From: an uncultured Gemmatimonadota bacterium
GTDB taxonomy: Bacteria; Gemmatimonadota; Gemmatimonadetes; Gemmatimonadales; GWC2-71-9
Assembly (NCBI GenBank): GCA_902826755.1
Contig: CADEGB010000008.1
Location: forward strand, 1-38,841
Direction of reading: 5' to 3'
DNA: 38,841 nt
The position numbers and the translations under genes were made by a program. The notes under the pieces were generated by a model. It saw nothing but the letters and a program-made list of their open reading frames with translations, was not told the DNA's origin and searched no databases. This document shows, in pieces, positions 23,719-32,891 of this stretch (its first letter is position 1; every line of letters starts with the position of its first letter).

Positions 23719-26487
23719 ATGACCGAACGGGAACGATTCAGCGGACGAATGGACCGACTCGAGGTCGTGCGGCGCGCTACCAAGGCGGGCCTTCCCGGGC
23801 CAGTGGCCGAGCGGATTGCCCAGGTGGTGACGGGTGCCGGTCTGTCGGACGACCGTCGGGAGGAGGTCTTCCGCGAACTGGTGGCGCATTTCGAAGACGG
23901 GCTCGCCGCGGGGCGGAGCGGCGAGGCGTTGCTCGAGGCCTTTGGCGACGGCCGGCGGACCGCCGCGCTCATCGCCGTCGAAAAACGGATCGTCACCCCG
24001 ACAGCCTCGGGTGGGACCGGCCGGGGTGATGGGGCCGTCCGCCGGCTGTTCCGCGACGTCCGCTACGCCTTCCGGCGGCTGCTGGCGAGGCCCGCGTTCA
24101 CGGCCACCGCGGTGGCGTCGCTCGCGCTCGGCATCGGCGCCAACAGCGCCATGTTCACGCTCGTCAACGATGTCATCCTCCGGCGGCCGCCCTTGGAGCG
24201 ACCGGAGGAATTGGTCGAGCTGTATCAGCGGACGGCGGATTTCCCGCACAACGTGTTCTCCGAACCGGACGTGGCCGAGATCCGGCGGAACACCTCGATC
24301 TTCACGGGCCTGGCCGCCTCGAAACTGACGATGGTCCCCTTCGAGGCCGACGGGCGAATCGGCAAGTACGCGGTCGAGTTGGTCTCGGGTGACTACTTCG
24401 AGACCCTGGGCCTGCACCCGATCAGGGGCCGCCTGTTCGGTCCCGCCGACGCGCCCGCGCCAGGCCAAGGCGCCGTGGTGGTCATCGGGGAGCGGTTCTG
24501 GCGCGCCGCGCTCGGTGCCGACGACGCGATCATCGGACGGTCGATTCGACTCAACGGGTCGAGCTATCAGGTCGTCGGGGTCCTCGGCCGGAGCTATCCC
24601 GGGCGGCTTCGGGCCCTGCCGACCGATTTCTATCTGCCGGTGATGATTGCGGACCAGTTGGAGGGCACGTCCCAGTCCAGCCAGCTCCTGGACGAGGGCA
24701 CCACCAGCACCTTCGTGACCGGCCGCCTGAAGCCCGGCGTGTCGCTGCAGCAGGCTATCGTCGAACTCGACCGGCTGGCCGCCGATTTCAAGGGCCGGCG
24801 GGCCCGGCAGTGGCAGGGCGACGCCGCCTTTCTGGTGATCCCGCAGACCGACGTTCTGATCTACCCGCCAGTGGACAAGTACCTGGTCCCGGTGGCGGGC
24901 ATGCTGATGCTGGTGGTCGGTCTCGTCCTGGTCATTGCCTGTGCTAACCTGGCTGGCTTCCTGCTGGCTCGGGCCGTCGACCGGCGGAAGGAAATCGCCG
25001 TCCGGCTCGCGTTAGGCGCCACGCGAGGTCAGCTGGTGGCCCAACTCCTGGTCGAGACCGTCCTCCTCGCCATTGGCGGGGGCGTGGTGGGGGTCCTGCT
25101 CGGCCGAATGACCCTCCGCGCGGTGCTCTCGAGCGACATCCCGCTCCCGGTGCCGATCGATCTGGCGCTGACGCTCGATTGGCGGGTCCTGACGTTCTCG
25201 CTGCTGGTGTCGGTCGCCGCCGGTCTGTTCTTCGGACTGATGCCGGCGCTCCAATCGACCCGACTGGAGCTGGCCTCGGTCATCCGCGACGAAACCACCG
25301 GGGGCGGCCGGCGGAAGGGATTGCTCCGTCAGGTGCTGGTCGGCAGCCAGGTTGCCGTGTCGATGGTGTTGCTCGTGGTGGCGGGCCTGTTTGTCCGGAG
25401 CCTCGACACGGCGCGCCGGATCGACCCCGGCTTCGGCCATCGGCCGGCCGCACTCATCTGGATAGGGCGCCCGGCCGAGGGCGAAGAGCGTCCGGTTCGC
25501 GATCGGGTCGTCCAGCGGTTCGCCGCCATTCCGGGCGTCGACCAGGTCGGCCTGACCTCGAACATCCACCTCAACACCCTCGGGACCCAGTCGACCGAGA
25601 TCGTGGTGCCGGGGGTGGAACCACCGCCCGGACGGACCAGTCATCTGGTCGAGCGGGCCGCCATCGACAGCGGGCTCGTCGAGGCGATCGGGCTCCGTCT
25701 CCTCCGGGGCCGGAATTTCGGGGCCACCGATCGCGATACGGTCGGGCCCGACGGCGTCCGGCGGCGGCCGGTCCTCGTCAACGAGGCCTTCGTTGCCCAG
25801 TTCTATCCCGGCCGCGACGCGCTCGGTCAGCGGTTCCGCTCGGGCGAAACGGAAATCGAGATCGTGGGGATCACCAACACCGCCAAGACTCGGAGCCTGG
25901 CCGAGGATCCGCGGCCATTCCTTTACGAACCGCTCAGTGACGACGAGGCCATGACCTGGGTCGTGGCCCGGACCCGGGGCGACGCGGCCAGGGTTGCGGC
26001 CGAGATGCGACGGGTCCTGCCGGACATCGATCCGCGCCTGTTCTCGTACTCCTCGGGCACGCTCGAACGGCACATTGCGGCGATGTCGTATCCGCTCAAG
26101 ATGGGCGCCACCGCCTTGATGGCGTTCGCGCTGGTGGCGCTGGTCATGGCCTGCATCGGCCTATACGGAGCGGTGAGCTACGCCGTGGCCCAACGGAGTC
26201 GCGAGGTCGGCATCCGCCTTTCCCTCGGCGCCGGGCGTGACTCGGTGGTTCGGTTGCTCCTGGCGGGCGGGCTCCGGCTGGTGGCTGGCGGGGTCGTGGC
26301 GGGCCTCGCGATGGCCATCGTGGTTGGAAAGCTCCTCGAGGGGCTCCTCTTCGGCGTCCGCGGGATCGACCCGCTCACCCTGGTGGTCGTGCCGCTCGTT
26401 CTTATCGGGGTCGCCATCCTGGCTGCGTGGGTGCCCGCCCGTCGGGCGGGGCGGATCGATCCGGTGGTGGCGCTCAAGGCCGAATGA
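23719..26487 (+). CDS. ADOP-type ABC permease (MacB/FtsX-like), first copy
   Basis: A 922-residue duplicated permease of the ADOP (acidobacterial duplicated orphan permease) type. The first 85 residues form a helical region (EEVFRELVAHFEDGLAAG) typical of the PadR-linked branch. A first membrane helix (about 125-147, ASLALGIGANSAMF) leads into the MacB-type periplasmic domain. An FtsX unit follows (about 394-520; VIACANLAGFLLARAVDRRK, LALGATRGQLVAQLLVE), then a second periplasmic domain and a second FtsX unit (from about 798; YGAVSYAVAQRSREVGIRL). No ATPase gene is adjacent, as usual for this family. Substrate unknown. The stop overlaps the next start by ATGA. Confidence 0.93.
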   Translation: MTERERFSGRMDRLEVVRRATKAGLPGPVAERIAQVVTGAGLSDDRREEVFRELVAHFEDGLAAGRSGEALLEAFGDGRRTAALIAVEKRIVTPTASGGTGRGDGAVRRLFRDVRYAFRRLLARPAFTATAVASLALGIGANSAMFTLVNDVILRRPPLERPEELVELYQRTADFPHNVFSEPDVAEIRRNTSIFTGLAASKLTMVPFEADGRIGKYAVELVSGDYFETLGLHPIRGRLFGPADAPAPGQGAVVVIGERFWRAALGADDAIIGRSIRLNGSSYQVVGVLGRSYPGRLRALPTDFYLPVMIADQLEGTSQSSQLLDEGTTSTFVTGRLKPGVSLQQAIVELDRLAADFKGRRARQWQGDAAFLVIPQTDVLIYPPVDKYLVPVAGMLMLVVGLVLVIACANLAGFLLARAVDRRKEIAVRLALGATRGQLVAQLLVETVLLAIGGGVVGVLLGRMTLRAVLSSDIPLPVPIDLALTLDWRVLTFSLLVSVAAGLFFGLMPALQSTRLELASVIRDETTGGGRRKGLLRQVLVGSQVAVSMVLLVVAGLFVRSLDTARRIDPGFGHRPAALIWIGRPAEGEERPVRDRVVQRFAAIPGVDQVGLTSNIHLNTLGTQSTEIVVPGVEPPPGRTSHLVERAAIDSGLVEAIGLRLLRGRNFGATDRDTVGPDGVRRRPVLVNEAFVAQFYPGRDALGQRFRSGETEIEIVGITNTAKTRSLAEDPRPFLYEPLSDDEAMTWVVARTRGDAARVAAEMRRVLPDIDPRLFSYSSGTLERHIAAMSYPLKMGATALMAFALVALVMACIGLYGAVSYAVAQRSREVGIRLSLGAGRDSVVRLLLAGGLRLVAGGVVAGLAMAIVVGKLLEGLLFGVRGIDPLTLVVVPLVLIGVAILAAWVPARRAGRIDPVVALKAE

Positions 26488-29249
26488 CCGACCGGTCCGA
26501 AGACCTCGTCGGTCGGCTCGACCGTCTTGGGGTGGAACGGGCGGCCCGGGCAGCCGGGCTGCCGGGGCCGCTGGCCGGGCGGGTGGCGGATGTCGTGGTG
26601 ACGAGCGGTCTGCCCGAAGACCGCCGCGAGGAAGTCTTTCGGGAACTGGTGGCGCATTTCGAGGACGGCCTCGCGGCCGGCCGACGGGTCGAGGAACTGC
26701 TGGCGGCGTTCGGCGACGGCCGTCACGCGGCGCGCTTGATCGGACAGGAGAAGCGGATCGTGACATCAGCGAACATGGGAGGAGCCGGGGCTGGCGAAGG
26801 ATGGCTCCGGCGGCTCGGCCAGGACGCGCGCTATGCCTTCCGCCGGCTGGCGGCGCGCCCCGCGTTCACGCTGACGGCCATTCTGTCGCTTGCGCTGGGG
26901 ATCGGGGCCAACGCCGGCATTTTCACGCTGATAAATGACGTGGTGTTCCGGCGCCCCCCGCTGGCTGAGCCGGAGCGGCTGATCGACATCTACGCTTCGA
27001 GCCAGGCGTTTCCGTTCACGCCGATCACCTATCCGGATATCCTCGACCTGGCCCGGCGGACCGACGTCTTCGAAGGGGTGGTCGGCAGCCGGCTTGGCTT
27101 TGCCAATCGCACCGATCAAGACCAACCCGAGCGCCTCTTCGTCCAACTGGTGACTGGCGACTTCTTCGGAATTCTCGGCGTCCGCGCCGCGATCGGTCGG
27201 GCCATCGAGCCGGCCGATGCCTCGGCCCCGGGTGTCGGGATGGTGGCGGTCCTGAGCGATCGGTACTGGCGGCGGGCGTTCGGTGCCGACCGCGCGGTCA
27301 TCGGGCGGCCCCTGCCGCTCGGGGACGGCAGCTACACGATCGTCGGGGTCGCCCCTCCCGATTTCGAGGGCGTCCTCCGCGGGATGGGCACCGACATTTT
27401 TGTGCCGGTCACGCGAATCAACCAGCTGATGCCGTCGGGTACCGACGAACTGACCATCCGCACCAACCACTCGGTGTTCGCCAAGGCACGGCTCCGGCCC
27501 GGCGTGTCGATACCGCAAGCCCGGGCCGCGGTCGAGGCCGTGGCGGCCGACCTCCGAGCGCAGCGACTCCCGGGCTGGGACGGCCAGCAGGCCTTCACCG
27601 TCATCCCCACGGCGGACGTGATCCTGTACCCACCGCTCGACAAGATGCTGGCCCCGATGGCCGCGATGTTGATGGTGGTCGTCGGCCTGGTGCTGGTGAT
27701 CGCCTGCGCCAACCTGGCCGGCTTCCTCCTGGCCCGGGCGGTCGATCGGAAAAAGGAGATCGCCATCCGGCTCTCCCTCGGCGCCACTCGCTCGCGGCTG
27801 ATCAGCCAACTCCTCGTCGAGACGATGCTCCTCGCCCTCCTCGGGGGCCTGGCCGGAATCGGTCTTGGGAAAGTCGGGTTGCGGGCGCTCCTCGCTTCGG
27901 ATCTTCCTTTCCCGGTTCCGATTTCCCTTGACCTACCGCTCGACGGCACCGTCCTGCTTTTCTCCATCGGCGTGTCGCTGCTGGCCGGCGTCCTGGCCGG
28001 ACTGGCGCCGGCGCTTCAGTCCACCCGGCTCGAGCTGGCCTCGGTCATTCGGGACGAGAGCACCGGGGGCGGGCGGCGGAAGGGGGTCCTTCGCGGCGCG
28101 TTGGTCAGCGGGCAGGTCGGGGTTGCCGTTGTTCTCCTGGTGGTGGCCGGCCTTTTCCTCCGCAGCCTGGTGGCGATCCGCCACGTCGATCCCGGCTTTG
28201 GAGGCCGACCCTCGGCGCTGGTCTGGCTCCAGGTCTCGGCCAGCCTCGATCCCTCCTCGAGTCAGCAGCGGTACGACGGGCTGAGACGGAGCCTAGCCGC
28301 GCTGCCCGGCGTCGTCGCGATCGGGGGGACCGCCAATCTCCACCTCAATCAACTCACGACCAGCTCGACCGAGATCGTGGTGGACGGGGTCGAGCCCCCG
28401 TCCGGAGAAGCGGCCCACTCAGTGGACCACGCCGCGATCGACACGGGGTACGTGGCGGCCATCGGCCTCCGGCTGACGCGAGGCCGCAACCTGACCGACC
28501 CGGACCTCGCGCAGGGCCGCCGGGTGGCGCTCGTCAACGAGGCGTTCGTCACCCGGTTCTGGCCCGGGCTCGATCCGATCGGCCGGCGGTTCCGGAACCG
28601 CCGGGGCGAGGAAACCGAGGTCGTCGGCGTCGTGGCCACCGCCAAGATCCGGAGCCTGGCCGAGTCGCCACGGCCCTTCATCTACGAGGCGGTCGACCAG
28701 CGGCGTTTCAACGACGGCTGGCTGGTGGTGGTGGGGACCGGGAATGACGACGCGCTGCTCGCGTCCACGCTCAGGGTCATTCGGAATGAGGGGCGTGACC
28801 TGATGGTCCTCGAAGCGCGGACCATGCGTCGCCATCTTGCCGTGATGGCCCTGCCGGTCCGGTTTGCCGCCACCGCGCTGGCCGGGTTCGCCCTGCTCGC
28901 GGTGGTCATGGCCTGTGTCGGGCTCTACGGCACGGTCAGCTACGCGGTGGCCCAGCGAAGTCGGGAGGTGGGTATCCGTCTGTCGTTAGGCGCCGACCGG
29001 GCCTCGGTGGTCCGGCTCCTGATGTGGGGCGGGCTCCGCCTGGCGCTGGTCGGCGCGGGCCTCGGTCTGGTCGCCGGGGCGCTCTTCGGCCGGGTGCTGG
29101 AGGGCCTCCTCGTCGGCGTCCCGGGGCTCGACCCGATCACCCTCACGGCGGTCCCGCTCGTGCTGCTCGGGGTCACCGCGCTGGCGGCGTGGGTTCCAGC
29201 CCGTCGGGCGGGCCGGATCGATCCGGTGGTCGCGCTCAAGTCGGATTAG
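26484..29249 (+). CDS. ADOP-type ABC permease (MacB/FtsX-like), second copy
   Basis: A 921-residue paralogue of the preceding gene with the same order of parts: N-terminal helical domain (EEVFRELVAHFEDGLAAG again), membrane helix (LSLALGIGANAGIF), MacB-like domain, FtsX unit (VIACANLAGFLLARAVDRKK), second MacB-like domain and final FtsX unit (YGTVSYAVAQRSREVGIRL). The two proteins end almost identically (VPARRAGRIDPVVALK plus two residues). The ATG at 26484 overlaps the previous stop; an in-frame start at 26427 would lie inside the first gene and is rejected. The copies differ most in the periplasmic parts, suggesting different cargo or a heterodimer. Confidence 0.93.
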   Translation: MTDRSEDLVGRLDRLGVERAARAAGLPGPLAGRVADVVVTSGLPEDRREEVFRELVAHFEDGLAAGRRVEELLAAFGDGRHAARLIGQEKRIVTSANMGGAGAGEGWLRRLGQDARYAFRRLAARPAFTLTAILSLALGIGANAGIFTLINDVVFRRPPLAEPERLIDIYASSQAFPFTPITYPDILDLARRTDVFEGVVGSRLGFANRTDQDQPERLFVQLVTGDFFGILGVRAAIGRAIEPADASAPGVGMVAVLSDRYWRRAFGADRAVIGRPLPLGDGSYTIVGVAPPDFEGVLRGMGTDIFVPVTRINQLMPSGTDELTIRTNHSVFAKARLRPGVSIPQARAAVEAVAADLRAQRLPGWDGQQAFTVIPTADVILYPPLDKMLAPMAAMLMVVVGLVLVIACANLAGFLLARAVDRKKEIAIRLSLGATRSRLISQLLVETMLLALLGGLAGIGLGKVGLRALLASDLPFPVPISLDLPLDGTVLLFSIGVSLLAGVLAGLAPALQSTRLELASVIRDESTGGGRRKGVLRGALVSGQVGVAVVLLVVAGLFLRSLVAIRHVDPGFGGRPSALVWLQVSASLDPSSSQQRYDGLRRSLAALPGVVAIGGTANLHLNQLTTSSTEIVVDGVEPPSGEAAHSVDHAAIDTGYVAAIGLRLTRGRNLTDPDLAQGRRVALVNEAFVTRFWPGLDPIGRRFRNRRGEETEVVGVVATAKIRSLAESPRPFIYEAVDQRRFNDGWLVVVGTGNDDALLASTLRVIRNEGRDLMVLEARTMRRHLAVMALPVRFAATALAGFALLAVVMACVGLYGTVSYAVAQRSREVGIRLSLGADRASVVRLLMWGGLRLALVGAGLGLVAGALFGRVLEGLLVGVPGLDPITLTAVPLVLLGVTALAAWVPARRAGRIDPVVALKSD

Positions 29250-29253
29250 GCGG

Positions 29254-30972
29254 CTACGGCGCCGAACGAACGTCGAGCACCCCCACCTTGGTGAACGTCG
29301 CGGTGGCTGGCACCAGCGACACGCCGGATAGTGGCACGGCCGTGGCCGTCACCACGTTGGGACCGGGGGCCGCACCGATGGTCCAGCCGGCCGCCCGAAC
29401 CGTGCCCGTCGGTCCGGTCACCAGGGTGGTCGGGCTGGCGAGCGTGCCTCCGCCGGAGGTGATCGCGAAGGTGACCGATACTCCCGAGATCGGGTTGTTG
29501 AACTGGTCGAGAATCTGGACCAATGGCAGTTGTTGGATCGGCACGCTGCCGCCCGTCGGGTACGTCCCGCCATCTCCCCCGAGCCGAACCAGCCGCTGAA
29601 GCCGCCCTGGGGTGGCGGTGGCGGAGAAGGTTGGGAGCACGACGCCTGGCGGACTCAGGAAGAGGCTGACGAGCACGTATTGGGGCCCGGCGAACTGCCC
29701 CAGCGTCCAAGTGGGCGACGTCGCCTCGCCGGACGCATCGCTTCGAATCGGCGGCGAACCGAACGGCAGCGCCACGGATCCGCTCCCGGTGCCGGCGGAA
29801 AAATCAACCTGCACGTTAGGTACCGGACGGTCCGCGGCGTCCAGCACCCGAACTCGGAGTCGTTCGGGGAGAGCGGTGGTCACCTCGCCGGTCTGTTTGT
29901 CGCCGCTCACGATCACCACCCGGGCCGGCGGACCGGCGGGCACCACCGCCGTGGCGGTGAAGGTGGCCGGATTCCCGGCGATCCCGGTACCGGTGGCCAT
30001 TGCCGTTACCCGGTGGGTCCCCTCGCCGCCCAGCGTCCAGGCGCCGATGGTCGCCAGGCCGCTGGCGTCGGTGGTGCGGACCGAGTCGGTCAGACCGCCT
30101 CCCGCTTGTTCCCGCGAAAAGGTCACCGCGATTCCGGGCACGCCGTTGCCGAACTCGTCCGTGAGCCGCACCGATGGGGCTACCGGCACGGCCGCTCCGG
30201 CCGGCGCCGCCTGGAGGTCACCCGCCACCTTGGCCAGGCCGACCGCTGCGGAGGGAACGGCGTCCGCGCTGAAGATGACCGGGTTGCCGATGATCGCCGG
30301 GGCCGAGCCGCCGACCAGATAGGTGGCGACGGCCTGGTAGCGTCGGGCAACGGTGCCGAGGGTCCACCGGAATGGCAGCTCGGCCACGCCGTCCCGGCTG
30401 GTCGCGGTGATGGTTCCTGGAAGGTCCCCGGCAAACTCGATTCGGGCTCCCGGAATCGGCCGACCATCGGCATCCGAGAGTGCCACCGCCGGTCGGACCG
30501 CCAGTTCGCCACCAGGCGCGCCGGTCTGACCGCTGCCACGGACCGCGCGCAGGAGGGCCGCCGGTCCGTGGGCGGTGGCCATCATCTCGAGAAAGTTGGG
30601 GATCCCGCTGAACGTGATCCGGACCCTCTGGGCGCCGAGGGCGGTTCCCAATTCCCACGCAACCTCAGCCACGCCCGACGGGTCGACCGGGGCTGCGGCG
30701 GAGGTCCCGAAGGCGCCCGCCCGACCGACGCGTCCGCCCCCAGATGTCACCGAAAACGTCGCCACCATCCCAACCGGCGCGTTCGCGACCTGGACGGCGA
30801 TCGGATCCGCCAACTGGCGGCCCTGTTCGGCTGACTGGTCGTCGCCTGCCCAGACCCGGACGGTTGGGGCGGCCGGCGGTTCCGGGGGCGGCTCCGTGAT
30901 CTCGCAGCCCGAGTCAGGATCGCAGCAGGCGGACAGGGCACCGAGGAGCAGGAGGAAGAGCAGGCGACTCAT
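29254..30972 (-). CDS. Lipoprotein with five Ig-like (BIG-1-type) repeats
   Basis: A 572-residue secreted protein. The signal MSRLLFLLLLGALSAC carries a lipobox; Cys is about residue 16. After a Pro/Glu linker come five repeats of about 100 residues. Each starts with a VxxVxGD- or Q-type strand and contains the phrase VxVxDxxGxPVPGxxVxF followed by a T/S-D-A/P-x-G-x-A turn and an xWTLG strand. Examples are LTDEFGNGVPGIAVTF with TTDASGLATIGAWTLG, and ILDQFNNPISGVSVTF. Repeats of this kind are stalks or adhesive modules on the cell surface. The ATG at 30972 gives a clean signal with GGAG before it. It converges on the second ADOP gene with a 4-base gap. Confidence 0.85.
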   Translation of the reverse strand: MSRLLFLLLLGALSACCDPDSGCEITEPPPEPPAAPTVRVWAGDDQSAEQGRQLADPIAVQVANAPVGMVATFSVTSGGGRVGRAGAFGTSAAAPVDPSGVAEVAWELGTALGAQRVRITFSGIPNFLEMMATAHGPAALLRAVRGSGQTGAPGGELAVRPAVALSDADGRPIPGARIEFAGDLPGTITATSRDGVAELPFRWTLGTVARRYQAVATYLVGGSAPAIIGNPVIFSADAVPSAAVGLAKVAGDLQAAPAGAAVPVAPSVRLTDEFGNGVPGIAVTFSREQAGGGLTDSVRTTDASGLATIGAWTLGGEGTHRVTAMATGTGIAGNPATFTATAVVPAGPPARVVIVSGDKQTGEVTTALPERLRVRVLDAADRPVPNVQVDFSAGTGSGSVALPFGSPPIRSDASGEATSPTWTLGQFAGPQYVLVSLFLSPPGVVLPTFSATATPGRLQRLVRLGGDGGTYPTGGSVPIQQLPLVQILDQFNNPISGVSVTFAITSGGGTLASPTTLVTGPTGTVRAAGWTIGAAPGPNVVTATAVPLSGVSLVPATATFTKVGVLDVRSAP

Positions 30973-31082
30973 GAAGCGACTCCGAGGCCGGGCGGGCGCT
31001 GGGGCTCCCACAGCCGGATGAAGGTGACCGGTTTCCTCCGATACGACCCGGTCCCTTCATTTTTCTCACCCCCGAAGGCTCG

Positions 31083-31442
31083 TCAGATAGCCGAACGGCC
31101 CCGTTCGCCGGTCCGGATCCGGACGCAGTCGTCGAGGGGGAGCACGAAGATCTTCCCGTCGCCGACCTCGCCTCCCTCGGCGCCCCGCGCACCTCGCAGG
31201 ATCGCGGCCACGGCGGGCTCGACGTAATCGTCGTTGACGCCGATCGTGACCTCCACTCGGGACACCATGCGAGACCGGACGGGTTGACCCCGGACGTACT
31301 CCACTTCGCCCTGTTGGCGGCCGTGCCCCTCCACGGCCCGGACGGTGAGCCGATACTGGTCGCCCTCGTTGAGGACGGCCTGCAGTTCGCGTTGGACGGC
31401 GTCGAGACGCTCGGGGCGGACGATGGCGACGATCAGTTTCAT
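31083..31442 (-). CDS. glnK: PII nitrogen-regulatory protein (GlnK/GlnB family)
   Basis: A 119-residue PII signal protein, which senses 2-oxoglutarate and ATP/ADP and gates AmtB. The N-terminus MKLIVAIVRPERLDAVQREL is standard. The B-loop GAEGGEVGDGKIFVLPL and the C-loop VRIRTGERG bind nucleotide. The T-loop reads GHGRQQGEVEYVRGQPV: the residue aligned with the uridylylated Tyr51 of E. coli is Val50, with Tyr at position 49. Uridylylation at the normal site is therefore doubtful. The gene starts 4 bases after the amtB stop, giving the order amtB-glnK, the reverse of the common order. Confidence 0.93.
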   Translation of the reverse strand: MKLIVAIVRPERLDAVQRELQAVLNEGDQYRLTVRAVEGHGRQQGEVEYVRGQPVRSRMVSRVEVTIGVNDDYVEPAVAAILRGARGAEGGEVGDGKIFVLPLDDCVRIRTGERGRSAI

Positions 31443-31446
31443 GGCG

Positions 31447-32718
31447 TCAGACCAATTCCGAATGGTAACCGCGCTCGCCGTGGAGGCTCAGGTCGAGGCC
31501 CTCTCGCTCCTGGGCCGGGGAGACTCGAAGCCCCATCGTGGCTTTGAGCGCGGACGCGATGATCAACGTCCCGACCGCCGCGAAGACGATGGCGGCGCCG
31601 GCGCCGAGGGCCTGCTTGATCAGTTGCTCCGGGCCCCCGCCCGTCAGGAGGCCGGCCACCGGGACGAAGCAGAAGAGTCCGGTGGCGAGTGCCCCGATCA
31701 AGCCGCCCACGCCGTGGACGCCGAACGCGTCGAGCGCGTCGTCGTAGCCGAAACGCCCCTTGAGCTGGACGGCAGCGTAGCATCCGGCCGACGTCAGGGC
31801 CCCGATCAGCAGGGCCGCCAGGGGCCGGACATGACCGGCAGCGGGCGTGATTCCCACCAGACCCGCCACGACGCCAGAGGCCATGCCGAGACTGGTGGGC
31901 TTTCCGTGGTGCCACCACTCGATCAGGATCCAGGCCAGGCCCGCGGCGGCGGCGGCAGTCTGGGTGGTGGCGAAGGCCAGACTGGCGCTCGCGCCGGCCA
32001 CCGGGTGCTCGACCGCCACCGCGCTGCCGGCGTTGAAGCCGAACCAGCCGAACCAGAGGAGGCCCGCGCCGGTCAGCGTCATCGGAAGATTGTGCGGCAG
32101 CACGGCGCCGCCGCTGGTCGTCTGATAGTCGAGCCGCTTGCCGATCAGCAACGCGAGCACCAGGGCGGAGACCCCGGAGGAAATGTGCACCACCGTTCCG
32201 CCGGCGAAATCGAGCACCCCGCGCTCGAACAGCCAGCCACCGGGGGCCCAGACCCAATGGGCCATCGGGCAGTAGATGAAGGTGGCCCAGAGCAGGGAGA
32301 ACGTCAGGAACGTCGAGAATTTCATCCGTTCCGCCACCGCGCCACTGATCAACGCCGGCGTGATGATGGCGAACTTGCCCTGGAACATCACGAACGCCAG
32401 TTCCGGGATCCCTTTGTCACCATAGAGACGATCGGCCGGGAGGCCCTGGAGGCCCAAGAGGGCCGGGTCCCACCCGATCCACCCGCCGACCGATTTGCCG
32501 AAGGCCAGGGCGTAGCCGACGAGGATCCACTGGACCCCGATCAGGGCCATCGCGCCGTAGCTGTAGAGCATGGTGGCGATGATGTTCTTTCGCCGCACCA
32601 TCCCGGCGTAGAACATCGCCAGTCCGGGGACCATCAGGAGGACGAAGGCGGCGCTGGCGAGCATCCAGGCGGTGCTGCCGGAGTCGATCGCCCCATCCGG
32701 GGTAGCCTGGATGAGCAT
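31447..32718 (-). CDS. amtB: Ammonium transporter AmtB
   Basis: A 423-residue Amt/Mep/Rh channel with 11 membrane helices. The start MLIQATPDGAIDSGSTAWML lacks a long signal sequence. Motifs include AMFYAGMVRRKNIIATMLYS, the first twin-His helix DFAGGTVVHISSGVSALVLA, GAGLLWFGWFGFNAGS and the second twin-His helix DAFGVHGVGGLIGALATG. These line the ammonia pore. The cytoplasmic tail (from about residue 400) is the docking surface for GlnK, encoded next. The ATG at 32718 is preceded by an AT-rich region with a strong promoter. Confidence 0.96.
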   Translation of the reverse strand: MLIQATPDGAIDSGSTAWMLASAAFVLLMVPGLAMFYAGMVRRKNIIATMLYSYGAMALIGVQWILVGYALAFGKSVGGWIGWDPALLGLQGLPADRLYGDKGIPELAFVMFQGKFAIITPALISGAVAERMKFSTFLTFSLLWATFIYCPMAHWVWAPGGWLFERGVLDFAGGTVVHISSGVSALVLALLIGKRLDYQTTSGGAVLPHNLPMTLTGAGLLWFGWFGFNAGSAVAVEHPVAGASASLAFATTQTAAAAAGLAWILIEWWHHGKPTSLGMASGVVAGLVGITPAAGHVRPLAALLIGALTSAGCYAAVQLKGRFGYDDALDAFGVHGVGGLIGALATGLFCFVPVAGLLTGGGPEQLIKQALGAGAAIVFAAVGTLIIASALKATMGLRVSPAQEREGLDLSLHGERGYHSELV

Positions 32719-32755
32719 AAAGATGAGCTTCTTTAGAGTAGAACGACAAAAAACT

Positions 32756-32784
32756 AGTATAAATACCTATTGGAATAATGTAAA
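32756..32784 (-). promoter_or_regulatory. Promoter of amtB-glnK
   Basis: On the minus strand TTTACA (32784-32779) and TATACT (32761-32756), both 5/6 matches, are 17 bases apart. Transcription should start near 32749, leaving about 30 untranslated bases. No sigma-54 type GG-N10-GC pair was seen here, so nitrogen control, if any, acts on a primary-sigma promoter. Confidence 0.78.
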
Positions 32785-32805
32785 TATCATCAGGAATAAG
32801 GTATT
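32772..32805. repeat. GGAATAA direct repeats in the amtB control region
   Basis: GGAATAA occurs at 32772-32778 and 32793-32799, exactly 21 bases (two helical turns) apart. AATACC (32762-32767) and GGTATT (32800-32805) form a flanking inverted pair. One GGAATAA copy lies in the amtB promoter spacer, the other upstream of the -35, consistent with a repressor or activator site. Confidence 0.45.
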
Positions 32806-32853
32806 AGAGGTTGTTGGCTTGATCGGGGCCCGACCGCGCCGCGATCGGTTCGA

Positions 32854-32881
32854 TTGCCCGGCGGCGTCGCAACCTTATATT
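32854..32881 (+). promoter_or_regulatory. Promoter of the nfu-mrp genes
   Basis: TTGCCC (32854-32859) and TATATT (32876-32881) are 16 bases apart. The -10 ends 10 bases before the ATG at 32892, so the transcript has only a few untranslated bases. No Shine-Dalgarno is visible. Confidence 0.5.
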
Positions 32882-32891
32882 GCCCCTCGCC

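Noticed and set aside
26427-26483. An earlier start for the second ADOP permease
   Set aside because: It lies inside the first permease gene; the ATG at 26484 gives an ATGA overlap and an N-terminus matching that of the paralogue.
32719-32891. A sigma-54 promoter for amtB
   Set aside because: No GG-N10-GC pair at the right place was found; a good primary-sigma promoter is present instead.
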